Below, one piece after another: positions 49,412-57,158 of a DNA stretch of 64,000 bases. Below the pieces are notes generated by a model that had not been told where the DNA came from, did no database searches, and was given only the letters and a program-made list of their open reading frames with translations. Each line of letters starts with the position of its first letter. Position 1 is the stretch's first letter. The DNA is from Microvirga subterranea (GTDB taxonomy: Bacteria; Pseudomonadota; Alphaproteobacteria; Rhizobiales; Beijerinckiaceae): positions 62,001 to 126,000 of the forward strand of contig NZ_QQBB01000002.1 of the NCBI RefSeq assembly GCF_003350535.1, read 5' to 3'. Both the position numbers and the translations under genes were made by a program.

Positions 49412-50251
49412 ATGGCCGAGATCATGCCCGTCGAGAACGGGAGCACGTTGCCAGAAATCGACATGACGGAGGAGGACCGCGAGGCCCTCAGGAAAGCCGT
49501 GCAGGTGCTCGAGGGGTCGAGCTATGTCGGGAATCTCTCGCGCCTCGCCGGCCGACCGATCGAACTGCTCGGCCAGGCGCTTCCGCAGGCAGCCTCGGAC
49601 ATGGTGTCCCGTGCCACAGAGGCAGCGCTGAAGCGCGCCCTGCACTATGCGCTCAAAACGATCCCGAGGGACACGGCGAAACCCGAGAAGGGAATTCACA
49701 GGGCGCTCGCCGCGATGTCCGGCGCGATGGGCGGTGCGCTCGGCCTCTCGGCCGTGCTAGTCGAGCTGCCCATCTCCACGACCATCATGCTGCGGGCGAT
49801 CGCCCGCATCGCGCAGAGCGAGGGAGAGGATCTTGCCGATCCGGAAACGGCGCTCGCCTGCATCGAGGTTTTCGCACTCGGCGGCCGCACGGGTTCGCAG
49901 CACCTGCACGAGAGCGGTTACTTCGCCGTTCGGACCGCACTGGCGCGATCGGTGACCGGCGCCATCCATCAGGTCGCCGGGCGCGGGGTCATCGACGAAA
50001 GCGCCTCGGCGATCGTCCGCCTTCTAAGCCAAATCGGTACCCGCTTCGGCATGGTGGTATCGCAGAAAGTCGCCGCGCAGGCGGTGCCGGTGCTGGGTGC
50101 ACTCGGCGGCGCAGCGGTCAACACGGCCTTCATCGATCATTTCCAGGCGCTCGCGCGAGGTCATTTTACCGTGCGGCGCCTTGAGCGGACCTATGGCAAG
50201 GTTCCCGTGCGTGTTGCATACGATCGGATACGGTCCGGCGAGAGGTCTTGA
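49412..50251 (+). CDS. EcsC family protein
   Basis: The 279-residue protein has the EcsC layout: an acidic N-terminus, a helical Ala/Gly-rich region with two hydrophobic segments (GAMGGALGLSAVLVELPIST, VPVLGALGGAAVNTAFID), and EVFALGGRTGSQHLHESGYF, a stretch typical of the family. EcsC was named for the third gene of the Bacillus ecs locus, but its function there is not known and in proteobacteria it is obscure. The ATG at 49412 is preceded by GGAGGCG. The gene ends 116 bases before napE. Confidence 0.85.
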   Translation: MAEIMPVENGSTLPEIDMTEEDREALRKAVQVLEGSSYVGNLSRLAGRPIELLGQALPQAASDMVSRATEAALKRALHYALKTIPRDTAKPEKGIHRALAAMSGAMGGALGLSAVLVELPISTTIMLRAIARIAQSEGEDLADPETALACIEVFALGGRTGSQHLHESGYFAVRTALARSVTGAIHQVAGRGVIDESASAIVRLLSQIGTRFGMVVSQKVAAQAVPVLGALGGAAVNTAFIDHFQALARGHFTVRRLERTYGKVPVRVAYDRIRSGERS

Positions 50252-50307
50252 CGCCCGAGCAATGCCGCATGATGCTCGACCATTATCGAGAAGACTCCTG
50301 CAAGCGA

Positions 50308-50332
50308 GGAACATTTTCTGGCTTCGGGCGTT
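50308..50332 (+). promoter_or_regulatory. Perfect EcfG-type general-stress promoter before napE
   Basis: GGAAC (50308-50312), exactly 16 bases, then CGTT (50329-50332). It matches the consensus of EcfG/SigT/RpoE2 sigma factors and lies 36 bases before the napE ATG in the correct orientation. No FNR or NnrR box is seen in the 116 bases between ecsC and napE. Confidence 0.6.
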
Positions 50333-50367
50333 TTGCGATTTCCATCTCTCTGGTCCGAATCTCGCCA

Positions 50368-50532
50368 ATGCAATCCAATTTGATTGAACCCGGCAGGAAG
50401 AAGCGTGAGGCCATCACCTTTCTGGTCCTTGCCGTCCTGATCTGGCCCTTCATTGCGGTCGGGGTCGTGGCAGGATGGGGGTTCATCGTCTGGATGTACT
50501 ACCTTTTCACAGGCCCCCCAGGGCCTGTGTGA
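50368..50532 (+). CDS. napE: Periplasmic nitrate reductase accessory protein NapE
   Basis: NapE is a small inner-membrane protein of nap operons with no settled role. The 54-residue product has one long hydrophobic helix (AITFLVLAVLIWPFIAVGV) and the conserved ending GFIVWMYYLFTGPPGP. The ATG at 50368 gives the usual family size; the longer open frame starting at 50248 runs back into the ecsC gene end and is not supported. It is the first gene of napEFDABC. Confidence 0.92.
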   Translation: MQSNLIEPGRKKREAITFLVLAVLIWPFIAVGVVAGWGFIVWMYYLFTGPPGPV

Positions 50533-50544
50533 GGAGATCTGACG

Positions 50545-50838
50545 ATGGCGGAGGGACCGGATCTCACGCGTCGCAACTTGTTCCTGGGTCGGGCTGCCGC
50601 CGAGCCTCGGGCCGTTGAACCCATCATCGCTGTCATTTCGCAATCCTGTCTTGCCCTGCGCGGCGTCGCCTGCATGAGCTGCCGGGATTCCTGTCCATCG
50701 GGCGCCGTGCGTTTCGAACTTGCACTGGGAGGTGCGCGTCCGCGCATCGATGCCCATGGCTGCACCGGCTGCGGCGAGTGCGTCCGAACCTGCCCCGCCG
50801 ACGCCATCCGCATCGGACCCCACGAGGAGGCATCATGA
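50545..50838 (+). CDS. napF: NapF, shortened ferredoxin-type maturation protein
   Basis: NapF helps mature NapA in the cytoplasm. The 97-residue product keeps the family N-terminus (TRRNLFLGR) and the last two iron-sulfur segments: CLALRGVACMSCRDSC (residues about 35-50) and CTGCGECVRTCPADA (about 72-86). E. coli NapF is 164 residues with four clusters. Here the first two clusters are missing and the N-terminus joins the third directly. No frameshift is seen and the frame is intact. It overlaps napD by four bases. Confidence 0.9.
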   Translation: MAEGPDLTRRNLFLGRAAAEPRAVEPIIAVISQSCLALRGVACMSCRDSCPSGAVRFELALGGARPRIDAHGCTGCGECVRTCPADAIRIGPHEEAS

Positions 50839-51092
50839 GCCGCGAATGTCACATCTCCAGCCTCGTAGTCCACAGCCGGCCAGAACGGATCCCGGCGATC
50901 ATCGAGCGGATTGCCGGGGTCGAAGGCGCCGAGATTCATGGCGGCCAGGAGACCGGCAAGCTGATCGTCACCCTCGAAACCGAGACAGAGAATCAGGTCG
51001 TGGAACGCATCAACGCGATCCAGCTTCTCGACGGCGTCCTCGCCGCCACACTCGTGTTCCATCACTTCGAGCCTGTCCAGGAGCGGGAATAA
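50835..51092 (+). CDS. napD: NapA signal-peptide chaperone NapD
   Basis: NapD binds the Tat signal of NapA so that export waits for cofactor insertion. The 85-residue protein has the ferredoxin-like fold motifs [18 protein letters not shown] and [17 protein letters not shown], typical of NapD. The ATG overlaps the napF stop (ATGA), with GAGGAGG (50824-50830) as a good ribosome binding site. It lies 4 bases before napA. Confidence 0.94.
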   Translation: MSRECHISSLVVHSRPERIPAIIERIAGVEGAEIHGGQETGKLIVTLETETENQVVERINAIQLLDGVLAATLVFHHFEPVQERE

Positions 51093-51096
51093 AGCC

Positions 51097-53616
51097 ATGG
51101 ATCTCACACGCCGGACCCTTCTCAAGACCCAGGCCGCCACAGCCGCTGCCGCCGCCGCGAATGTCGTGCTTCCCGCAAGCGCGCAGAACATCCCCACCGG
51201 GGAGGACATTCAGCTGCAATGGTCTAAGGCCCCGTGCCGGTTCTGCGGCACGGGCTGCGGCGTCATGGTCGGCGTGAAGGATGGCCGTGTGGTCGCCACG
51301 CACGGCGACATGAAGGCGGAGGTCAACCGAGGCCTCAACTGCGTGAAAGGCTACTTCCTGTCCAAGATCATGTATGGCAGCGATCGGCTCACCCAGCCGC
51401 TCATGCGCATGAAGAACGGGCAGTACGCGAAGGACGGCGAGTTCCAGCCGGTGTCCTGGGACCAGGCCTTCGACGAGATGGCCAGGCAGTGGAAGCGCGT
51501 CCTCAAGGAGAAGGGGCCGGAGGCGGTCGGCATGTTCGGGTCCGGCCAATGGACGATCTGGGAAGGCTACGCGGCGTCCAAGCTGATGCGGGCGGGCTTC
51601 CGCACCAACAATCTCGACCCGAACGCCCGCCATTGCATGGCCTCGGCGGCCGTCACCTTCATCCGCACCTTCGGCATGGACGAGCCCATGGGGTGCTACG
51701 ACGATTTCGAGAATGCCGACGCCTTCGTGCTGTGGGGCTCGAACATGGCCGAGATGCACCCGATCCTCTGGACGCGGGTGACCGACCGGCGCCTCAGCCA
51801 TCCTCATGTGCGGATCGCGACCCTGTCGACCTACGAGCACCGCACCACCGACCTGTCCGACATGGCCCTGGTCTTCAAACCGGGCACGGATCTCGCGATC
51901 CTGAACTACATCGCGAACTATCTCATCCAGAACAACGCGGTGAACCGCGAGTTCATGGACAAGCACGTCAACATCCGGATGGCCAACACGGATATCGGCT
52001 ATGGCCTGCGGCCGGACCACGTCTTGGAGCAGCGGGCGCAGCACGCGAATGACGCGCAGGTCTCCCAGCCTTCGAACTTCGAGGCCTACGCAAAGCTGAT
52101 GAGCGAGTACACGCTCGAGCGCGTGTCCGAGCTGTCGGGCGTCTCGAAGGAGAAGCTGGAAGCTCTCGCCAAGCTCTATGCCGATCCGAAAACCAAGGTG
52201 ATGTCGCTCTGGACCATGGGCTTCAACCAGCACGTTCGCGGCGTCTGGGCCAATCACATGGTCTACAATCTGCACCTGATGACGGGGAAGATCTCGGAAC
52301 CCGGCAACAGCCCGTTCTCGCTCACCGGCCAGCCGTCCGCCTGCGGCACGGCGCGCGAGGTCGGCACCTTCGCCCACCGCTTGCCGGCCGACATGCAGGT
52401 CAACAATCCGGAGCACCGCAAGCATGCGGAGGAAATCTGGAAGCTTCCGCACGGATTGTTGCCCGAGAAAGTCGGGTATCACGCCGTGCAGCAGGACCGA
52501 ATGCTCAAAGACGGCAAGCTCAACGCCTACTGGATCATGTGCAACAACAACCTCCAGACGGCGCCGAACACCAACAACGAGACCTATCCGGGCTACCGCA
52601 ATCCGTCGAACTTCGTGGTGGTGTCCGATGCCTATCCGACCGTGACCGCCATGGCGGCTGACCTGATCCTGCCGGCCGCCATGTGGGTGGAGAAGGAGGG
52701 CGCCTATGGGAATGCGGAGCGCCGCACCCATTTCTGGCACCAGCTCGTCAACGCACCGGGCGACGCCCGCTCAGACCTGTGGCAGCTCATGGAGTTCTCC
52801 AAGCGCTTCACCACCGATGAGGTCTGGCCCAAGGAAATCCTGGATGCCAACCCGGAATACAAGGGAATGAGCCTGTTCGACGTGCTCTACGCCAACGGGG
52901 AGGTGAACAAGTTTCCCGTCTCCGAGCTCGATCCGGCCTATGAGAATCGGGAGTCGAAGGCCTTCGGCTTCTACGTCCAGAAGGGGCTGTTCGAGGAGTA
53001 CGCCGCCTTCGGGCGCGGGCACGGCCACGATCTCGCGCCCTTCGAGGCCTACCATCAGGTTCGGGGGCTCCGCTGGCCGGTGGTGGACGGCAAGGAAACG
53101 CTGTGGCGCTACCGCGAGGGCCTCGATCCCTACGTGGAGAAGGGCGCGGGAATCCAGTTCTACGGCAACCCCGACAAGAAGGCGAACCTCGTCGCCGCGC
53201 CCTACGAGCCGCCCGCCGAGGTCCCGGACAGCGAGTACGACCTCTGGCTCGTGACCGGTCGCGTGCTGGAGCACTGGCACTCAGGCTCCATGACCCTGCG
53301 TGTTCCCGAACTCTACAAGGCCTTCTCCGGCGCGGTGCTGTTCATGCATCCCGACGATGCCGCCAAGCGCAATCTGCGGCGCGGACAGGAGGTCCGCATC
53401 GTGTCCCGGCGCGGCGAGATCCGTAGCCGTGTTGAAACGCGAGGTCGAAACAAGATGCCGCCGGGCGTGGTGTTCGTGCCCTTCTTCGACGCGAGTCAGC
53501 TCATCAACAAGGTTACGCTCGACGCGACGGACCCGATCTCGAAACAGACCGACTTCAAGAAGTGCGCCGTCAAGGTCGTTCTGGCGGCCACCGCCGATGC
53601 GGGAGAGCGCCCATGA
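51097..53616 (+). CDS. napA: Periplasmic nitrate reductase catalytic subunit NapA
   Basis: NapA reduces nitrate to nitrite in the periplasm with a bis-MGD molybdenum centre and one 4Fe-4S cluster. The 839-residue protein starts with a Tat signal ([18 protein letters not shown]). The cluster ligands are Cys47, Cys50, Cys54 and Cys82, and Cys180 in RHCMAS is the molybdenum ligand. The C-terminal MGD-binding region includes [31 protein letters not shown] and [11 protein letters not shown]. Length is that of dedicated NapA enzymes (about 830). It overlaps napB by four bases. Confidence 0.98.
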   Translation: MDLTRRTLLKTQAATAAAAAANVVLPASAQNIPTGEDIQLQWSKAPCRFCGTGCGVMVGVKDGRVVATHGDMKAEVNRGLNCVKGYFLSKIMYGSDRLTQPLMRMKNGQYAKDGEFQPVSWDQAFDEMARQWKRVLKEKGPEAVGMFGSGQWTIWEGYAASKLMRAGFRTNNLDPNARHCMASAAVTFIRTFGMDEPMGCYDDFENADAFVLWGSNMAEMHPILWTRVTDRRLSHPHVRIATLSTYEHRTTDLSDMALVFKPGTDLAILNYIANYLIQNNAVNREFMDKHVNIRMANTDIGYGLRPDHVLEQRAQHANDAQVSQPSNFEAYAKLMSEYTLERVSELSGVSKEKLEALAKLYADPKTKVMSLWTMGFNQHVRGVWANHMVYNLHLMTGKISEPGNSPFSLTGQPSACGTAREVGTFAHRLPADMQVNNPEHRKHAEEIWKLPHGLLPEKVGYHAVQQDRMLKDGKLNAYWIMCNNNLQTAPNTNNETYPGYRNPSNFVVVSDAYPTVTAMAADLILPAAMWVEKEGAYGNAERRTHFWHQLVNAPGDARSDLWQLMEFSKRFTTDEVWPKEILDANPEYKGMSLFDVLYANGEVNKFPVSELDPAYENRESKAFGFYVQKGLFEEYAAFGRGHGHDLAPFEAYHQVRGLRWPVVDGKETLWRYREGLDPYVEKGAGIQFYGNPDKKANLVAAPYEPPAEVPDSEYDLWLVTGRVLEHWHSGSMTLRVPELYKAFSGAVLFMHPDDAAKRNLRRGQEVRIVSRRGEIRSRVETRGRNKMPPGVVFVPFFDASQLINKVTLDATDPISKQTDFKKCAVKVVLAATADAGERP

Positions 53617-54083
53617 GACGTCTTGCCTTCGCGTGTCTGCTCAGTCTCGTGCCGTGCCTGACGGCCGGCGTGATCCTTGCGCAGGAAGCTCCCCGCCTGC
53701 GCGGACCGGATCCCTTCACCAAGGAGATTCCGGCTCCGCCCATGCAGCGGCAGGTTACGAACGACGTCCGCGTCCGCCGGAACTACCCGGATCAGCCCCC
53801 GGTGATCCCGCATGCCATCGAGGGCTACGCGGTCGACCTGAATGCCAACAAGTGCATGTCGTGCCATGCACGCAAGTTCACGGAGCAGAGCCAGGCCCCG
53901 ATGATCAGCGTCACCCATTACCAGGACCGGGACGGCAACACCCTCGGCGGGCTTGCGCCGCGCCGCTACGTCTGCGTGTCCTGCCACGTGCCGCAGACGA
54001 CGGCGAGCCCGCTGGTGGAGAACAGGTTCACCGATATGGACGCGCTGACCGAACCCGAGCGTCAGCCTGCACGAGGGCGTTGA
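53613..54083 (+). CDS. napB: Periplasmic nitrate reductase diheme cytochrome NapB
   Basis: NapB passes electrons from NapC to NapA in the periplasm. The 156-residue protein has a signal peptide ([20 protein letters not shown]) and two c-type heme sites, CMSCH (81-85) and CVSCH (121-125). The conserved segment [20 protein letters not shown] lies between them. The start at 53613 overlaps the napA stop. NapC begins one base after the napB stop. Confidence 0.96.
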   Translation: MRRLAFACLLSLVPCLTAGVILAQEAPRLRGPDPFTKEIPAPPMQRQVTNDVRVRRNYPDQPPVIPHAIEGYAVDLNANKCMSCHARKFTEQSQAPMISVTHYQDRDGNTLGGLAPRRYVCVSCHVPQTTASPLVENRFTDMDALTEPERQPARGR

Positions 54084-54084
54084 G

Positions 54085-54702
54085 ATGGCTGCCGGAATCG
54101 CACGCGCATGGGATTGGTTCTGGGCGAACCCGTGGATCAAGACCGCCACCCGGCCACCGGTCTATTTGAGCCTCGCATTCCTCACACTCGGCGGTTTCGT
54201 GGCGGGCGTCGCCTTCTGGGGGGCGTTCAACACGGCTCTGGAGGCCACGAACACGGAGAAGTTCTGCACCAGCTGCCACGAGATGGAATCGAATGTCTTC
54301 GAGGAGCTGAAGGGCACGATCCACTTCACCAACCGGTCCGGCGTGCGGGCAACCTGCCCCGACTGTCACGTGCCGCACCAGTGGACGAACAAGATCGCCC
54401 GCAAGATGCAGGCATCGAAGGAGGTCTGGGGGCACATCTTCGGCTCGATCGACACGAGGGAGAAGTTCCTCGCCCTGCGCAGGCACCTTGCCGATCGCGA
54501 GTGGGCCCGCATGAAGGCGAACGACTCCCTTGAATGTCGAAACTGTCACAGCTCCGAGTCTATGGACCTGACGAAGCAGAACCCGCGGGCGGCCTCCGCT
54601 CACGAACGCTTCCTCTTCACGGGAGAGAAAACGTGCATCGACTGCCACAAAGGCATCGCTCATCGTCTGCCCGACATGTCGGGCGTTCCAGGCTGGCAAT
54701 AG
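54085..54702 (+). CDS. napC: Membrane tetraheme cytochrome NapC (NapC/NirT family)
   Basis: NapC oxidises membrane quinol and donates electrons to NapB. The 205-residue protein has one N-terminal membrane helix ([19 protein letters not shown]) and four heme motifs: CTSCH at 61, CPDCH at 91, CRNCH at 151 and CIDCH at 184. Length and spacing are typical of NapC. No napGH lies in the operon, so NapC is likely the sole quinol dehydrogenase for Nap here. A DUF4142-like gene follows 4 bases later. Confidence 0.96.
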   Translation: MAAGIARAWDWFWANPWIKTATRPPVYLSLAFLTLGGFVAGVAFWGAFNTALEATNTEKFCTSCHEMESNVFEELKGTIHFTNRSGVRATCPDCHVPHQWTNKIARKMQASKEVWGHIFGSIDTREKFLALRRHLADREWARMKANDSLECRNCHSSESMDLTKQNPRAASAHERFLFTGEKTCIDCHKGIAHRLPDMSGVPGWQ

Positions 54703-54706
54703 TCTC

Positions 54707-55252
54707 ATGAAGCCTCGGACCCTTCTGGCGACCTCTTGCGTCGGCATTGCCCTTGCATTTGCCGTCCCGCTGGCTTTCGCGCAGGGGCAGGGCGCTCCGG
54801 CGGCCTCTGCACAGACCCGCACCATCGAGCCTCGGGAGTTTCTGAGGCTCGCCTACAGCTCCGCAAGCCTTCAGGGGCAGATCGCGCAGCTGGCCGCAAG
54901 CCGGGACACGCGTCCCGAAGTCAAGAGTTTCGCGACGGCCGCTACCGAGTTCCGCACGGGACTCCTGAAGAGGATCGAAGCTTTCGCGGGGGAGCAGAAG
55001 CTCTCATTGCCGAACGTCAAGGAGTTTGAGCATCAGGTGATCGTGGAGAACCTGGAGCCTCTCGACTACCTCGCCCTGAGCCGACGCTACGCGGAGGTCC
55101 AGATGCAGGCGCTCGACCAGGAGGTCACGATCTATCAGGCCGCCGGTCGAAGCCCCGATCAGGGGGTCAAGAGCTTCGCCGATCAGGTGCTGCCCGAGCT
55201 GCAGCAGCAGCAGGCCGGAGCCCGGAAGATGTTCGACGCCGTCAAACCGTGA
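54707..55252 (+). CDS. DUF4142-like periplasmic protein in the nap operon
   Basis: The 181-residue protein has a signal peptide (CVGIALAFAVPLAFAQG) and a helical body resembling the DUF4142 ferritin-like fold (FLRLAYSSASLQGQIAQLA, DTRPEVKSFATAATEFR, GVKSFADQVLPELQQQ). DUF4142 proteins usually carry conserved histidines on these helices; the only histidine I see is in KEFEHQ, so the metal-type site appears missing. It starts four bases after napC and is surely co-transcribed with it. It could be a structural or stress accessory for the nap system. No function is known. Confidence 0.75.
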   Translation: MKPRTLLATSCVGIALAFAVPLAFAQGQGAPAASAQTRTIEPREFLRLAYSSASLQGQIAQLAASRDTRPEVKSFATAATEFRTGLLKRIEAFAGEQKLSLPNVKEFEHQVIVENLEPLDYLALSRRYAEVQMQALDQEVTIYQAAGRSPDQGVKSFADQVLPELQQQQAGARKMFDAVKP

Positions 55253-55274
55253 GCGAGGCCGGGAGTTTGCCGCC

Positions 55275-55661
55275 TCATGAGGCACTTCGATCGCTTAAAT
55301 CAAGGTTCCGGGCTCGAAGCATATCGTCGGCCCCACGGGCGGCCGCGATCTTGATGTCCTCGAACAGAAGCGCAATTTCCTCGAACACGCTGAGATCCCT
55401 CTCGTCTGAGCTCACCGTGTCGAGTTCTCCGACGAGCTCGAGGAGCGCCGCAATGCGCTCCGCCTGATGTCGGGCATCGAGAATGAGGCCGCGGAGCTGC
55501 CGCCGAGTCTCCAGTGCCTCGAAACGCTGCAGCGCCGCATCGAGCTTGCCTCGGCAACCGCAATCCAGATCGAGCGAACCCACGACAGCGCGCACGCGCG
55601 TCAGAAGACCGGACGACGTAGCATTGCGGGCCGTCCCCTCCCGACCGCCATCCTCTCTCAT
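55275..55661 (-). CDS. Hypothetical helical protein between nap and nirK
   Basis: This 128-residue protein is not recognised. The ATG at 55661 has an AAGGAA (55673-55668 on the minus strand) upstream; an earlier TTG at 55691 lies inside the nirK terminator and is less likely. It is acidic and helical (ALQRFEALETRRQLRGLI, ALLELVGELDTVSSDERDLS, EEIALLFEDIKIAAARGAD) with a CGC stretch near residue 34. It lies downstream of nirK on the same strand, after a terminator, and is convergent with the nap operon. Coding status rests on the open frame and context only. Confidence 0.5.
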   Translation of the reverse strand: MREDGGREGTARNATSSGLLTRVRAVVGSLDLDCGCRGKLDAALQRFEALETRRQLRGLILDARHQAERIAALLELVGELDTVSSDERDLSVFEEIALLFEDIKIAAARGADDMLRARNLDLSDRSAS

Positions 55662-55689
55662 CCTACGTTCCTTTCCACGACGACGTCGC

Positions 55690-55718
55690 AAAAAGCCCGG
55701 GCGTGCCCGGGCTTTGTC
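55690..55718. terminator. Bidirectional terminator at the 3' end of nirK
   Basis: AAAGCCCGGGC (55692-55702) pairs perfectly with GCCCGGGCTTT (55705-55715) around two bases. The minus strand continues with TTTTT, so it ends nirK transcription. The plus strand continues with GTCTTTT and may also stop readthrough from the nap side. Confidence 0.8.
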
Positions 55719-55740
55719 TTTTGCGGCATGTTCTTAGAGT

Positions 55741-56853
55741 TCAGTGGCCTGCGCTCTGAGCCGACCGCTGAGGGTTGTAGTCCTTGAACACCGTCGGGTT
55801 GTCCTGGCCTTCCACCTGCAGGATCCCAGCCAGACCACGCTCCACCCGGCTCAGGGCGTGATCGACCAGAATGTAGTTGCCGGGCACCTCGAGCTTCAGA
55901 TCCACGACGCTCGCTCCGCCAGGAGGGGTCGTGATCGTCTGCACGTCCTTCAGCGGCGCTGCGGTCAGCGAGCCCATGGTATAGACCTTGTCGAAGATCT
56001 CCCCGATCACGTGGAACGACGAGGTATAGTTCGGGCCGCCGACGCCGAAGTACACACGCACCGTCTCGCCGACTTTCGCCTTGAGCGGGTTCTTCTTCAG
56101 GGCTTCCGTGGTGCCGTTGAAGATGAAGTACTCGGGACGCTCGCTGACGAGCTTGTCGTAGCTCTCTTCGAGATGGCCCTTGGTGCCGAATGCCTGCTCC
56201 GTGTAGATCTCGCCCTGCATGACGTAGAACTCACGGTCGACCTTCGGCAGTCCTTCCTCGGGCTCGACGAGGATCATCCCGTACATGCCGTTGGCGATGT
56301 GCTGGGCCACCATGGGCGTGGCGCAGTGATAGACATAGAGGCCGGGATTGAGCGCCTTGAACTCGAAGCCGCGGCTCTCGCCCGGAGCGGCCTCTGTGGC
56401 CTTGGCGCCGCCGCCGGGGCCGGTCACGGCATGGAAGTCGACATTGTGCATCATCACGCTGTCGTCGTGGTTCTTGAGCGCGACCTCGACGGTGTCCCCG
56501 ACCTTAACTCGGATGAACGGGCCCGGAACCTTGTTGTTGAAGGTCCAGTAATGATAGGTCGTGCCGTCGGCGAGCTGTCCGGTGACCTCGGTCGTTTCCA
56601 GGTTGACCTTGATGCGCTGGGGACCGCGCTTGCCGATGGGGCCCGGCAGGTCGGTGGGATCGCGCACAACGTTCACAGGTGCCTCCGGCGTGCCGGCGAC
56701 TGCGGTGTGGTTGTGAGCCGGGGCGGAAGCTGCGGCCATTTTGGCCTGTGCGAATGCAGGCAGCGGCTGTGCGAGCAGAGCGGCGGCGGTCAAAGCCAGG
56801 GTGGCGGCGCTGGCAAGTAAGGGCCGGCGGGCCAGGATCTTCAGGGCGGTCAT
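55741..56853 (-). CDS. nirK: Copper-containing nitrite reductase NirK (class II, AniA-like)
   Basis: NirK reduces nitrite to nitric oxide in the periplasm. The 370-residue protein has a signal peptide (ALTAAALLAQPLPAFAQ), two cupredoxin domains, and all copper ligands. Type 1 copper: His136, Cys177, His185, Met190. Type 2 copper: His141, His176 and a His in SSFHVIGEIFD. The catalytic Asp139 lies in HNVDFH. The type 1 loop reads CATPMVAQHIANGM, one residue shorter than in Alcaligenes NirK and like Neisseria AniA. It is a single gene divergent from hemN, with putative FNR and NnrR sites between them. Confidence 0.96.
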   Translation of the reverse strand: MTALKILARRPLLASAATLALTAAALLAQPLPAFAQAKMAAASAPAHNHTAVAGTPEAPVNVVRDPTDLPGPIGKRGPQRIKVNLETTEVTGQLADGTTYHYWTFNNKVPGPFIRVKVGDTVEVALKNHDDSVMMHNVDFHAVTGPGGGAKATEAAPGESRGFEFKALNPGLYVYHCATPMVAQHIANGMYGMILVEPEEGLPKVDREFYVMQGEIYTEQAFGTKGHLEESYDKLVSERPEYFIFNGTTEALKKNPLKAKVGETVRVYFGVGGPNYTSSFHVIGEIFDKVYTMGSLTAAPLKDVQTITTPPGGASVVDLKLEVPGNYILVDHALSRVERGLAGILQVEGQDNPTVFKDYNPQRSAQSAGH

Positions 56854-56942
56854 CGTACTCTCCTTTCAGGCGACCGGCGGGCGGACCGCTTCCGTCCGTC
56901 TGCGGTATGGGAATTTTGTACGATGAAGCTGGGTCCTCTTAT

Positions 56943-56956
56943 TTGTCGCAGTGCAA
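56943..56956. promoter_or_regulatory. FNR/NnrR-type TTG-N8-CAA site upstream of nirK
   Basis: TTGTCGCAGTGCAA (minus strand TTGCACTGCGACAA) centres about 96 bases before the nirK start. TTG-N8-CAA half-site pairs with a non-FNR core are typical of NnrR/DNR-type nitric oxide regulators. A related sequence precedes norC at 63384. Confidence 0.45.
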
Positions 56957-57000
56957 ATAACTCGTCGAAACCGGATGGAAATCGAAGGAATTGCGGAGTT

Positions 57001-57014
57001 TTGATCCAGATCAA
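57001..57014. promoter_or_regulatory. Perfect FNR/FixK box between nirK and hemN
   Basis: TTGATCCAGATCAA is the exact TTGAT-N4-ATCAA palindrome of FNR, FixK and Anr-type regulators. It lies about 150 bases before the hemN ATG and 150 bases before nirK, so it may switch on either or both when oxygen is low. Confidence 0.8.
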
Positions 57015-57158
57015 ATTCGGGAGCGATTTGCAGAACTCCGGTGTGTGTTTTTGAGAGAGGTCAAAGACCACGCCCGCACCCTCGCCTAAGCAACCTCCAT
57101 GTGTCGTTCAGACGGCGCGATCCATCCGTCGCGCCGAACCGCTCTACGAGGAATTCCA

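Noticed and set aside
50248..50262. TTGACGCCCGAGCAA as an FNR box before napE
   Set aside because: The half-sites are one base too far apart and the right half is not RTCAA.
50248..50367. N-terminal extension of napE
   Set aside because: NapE proteins are about 55 residues and the ATG at 50368 gives that size; the extension lies across the EcfG-type promoter motif.
55467..55787. 106-codon plus-strand frame across the nirK terminator
   Set aside because: It reads through a strong terminator hairpin into the 3' end of nirK and overlaps the better-supported minus-strand frame.
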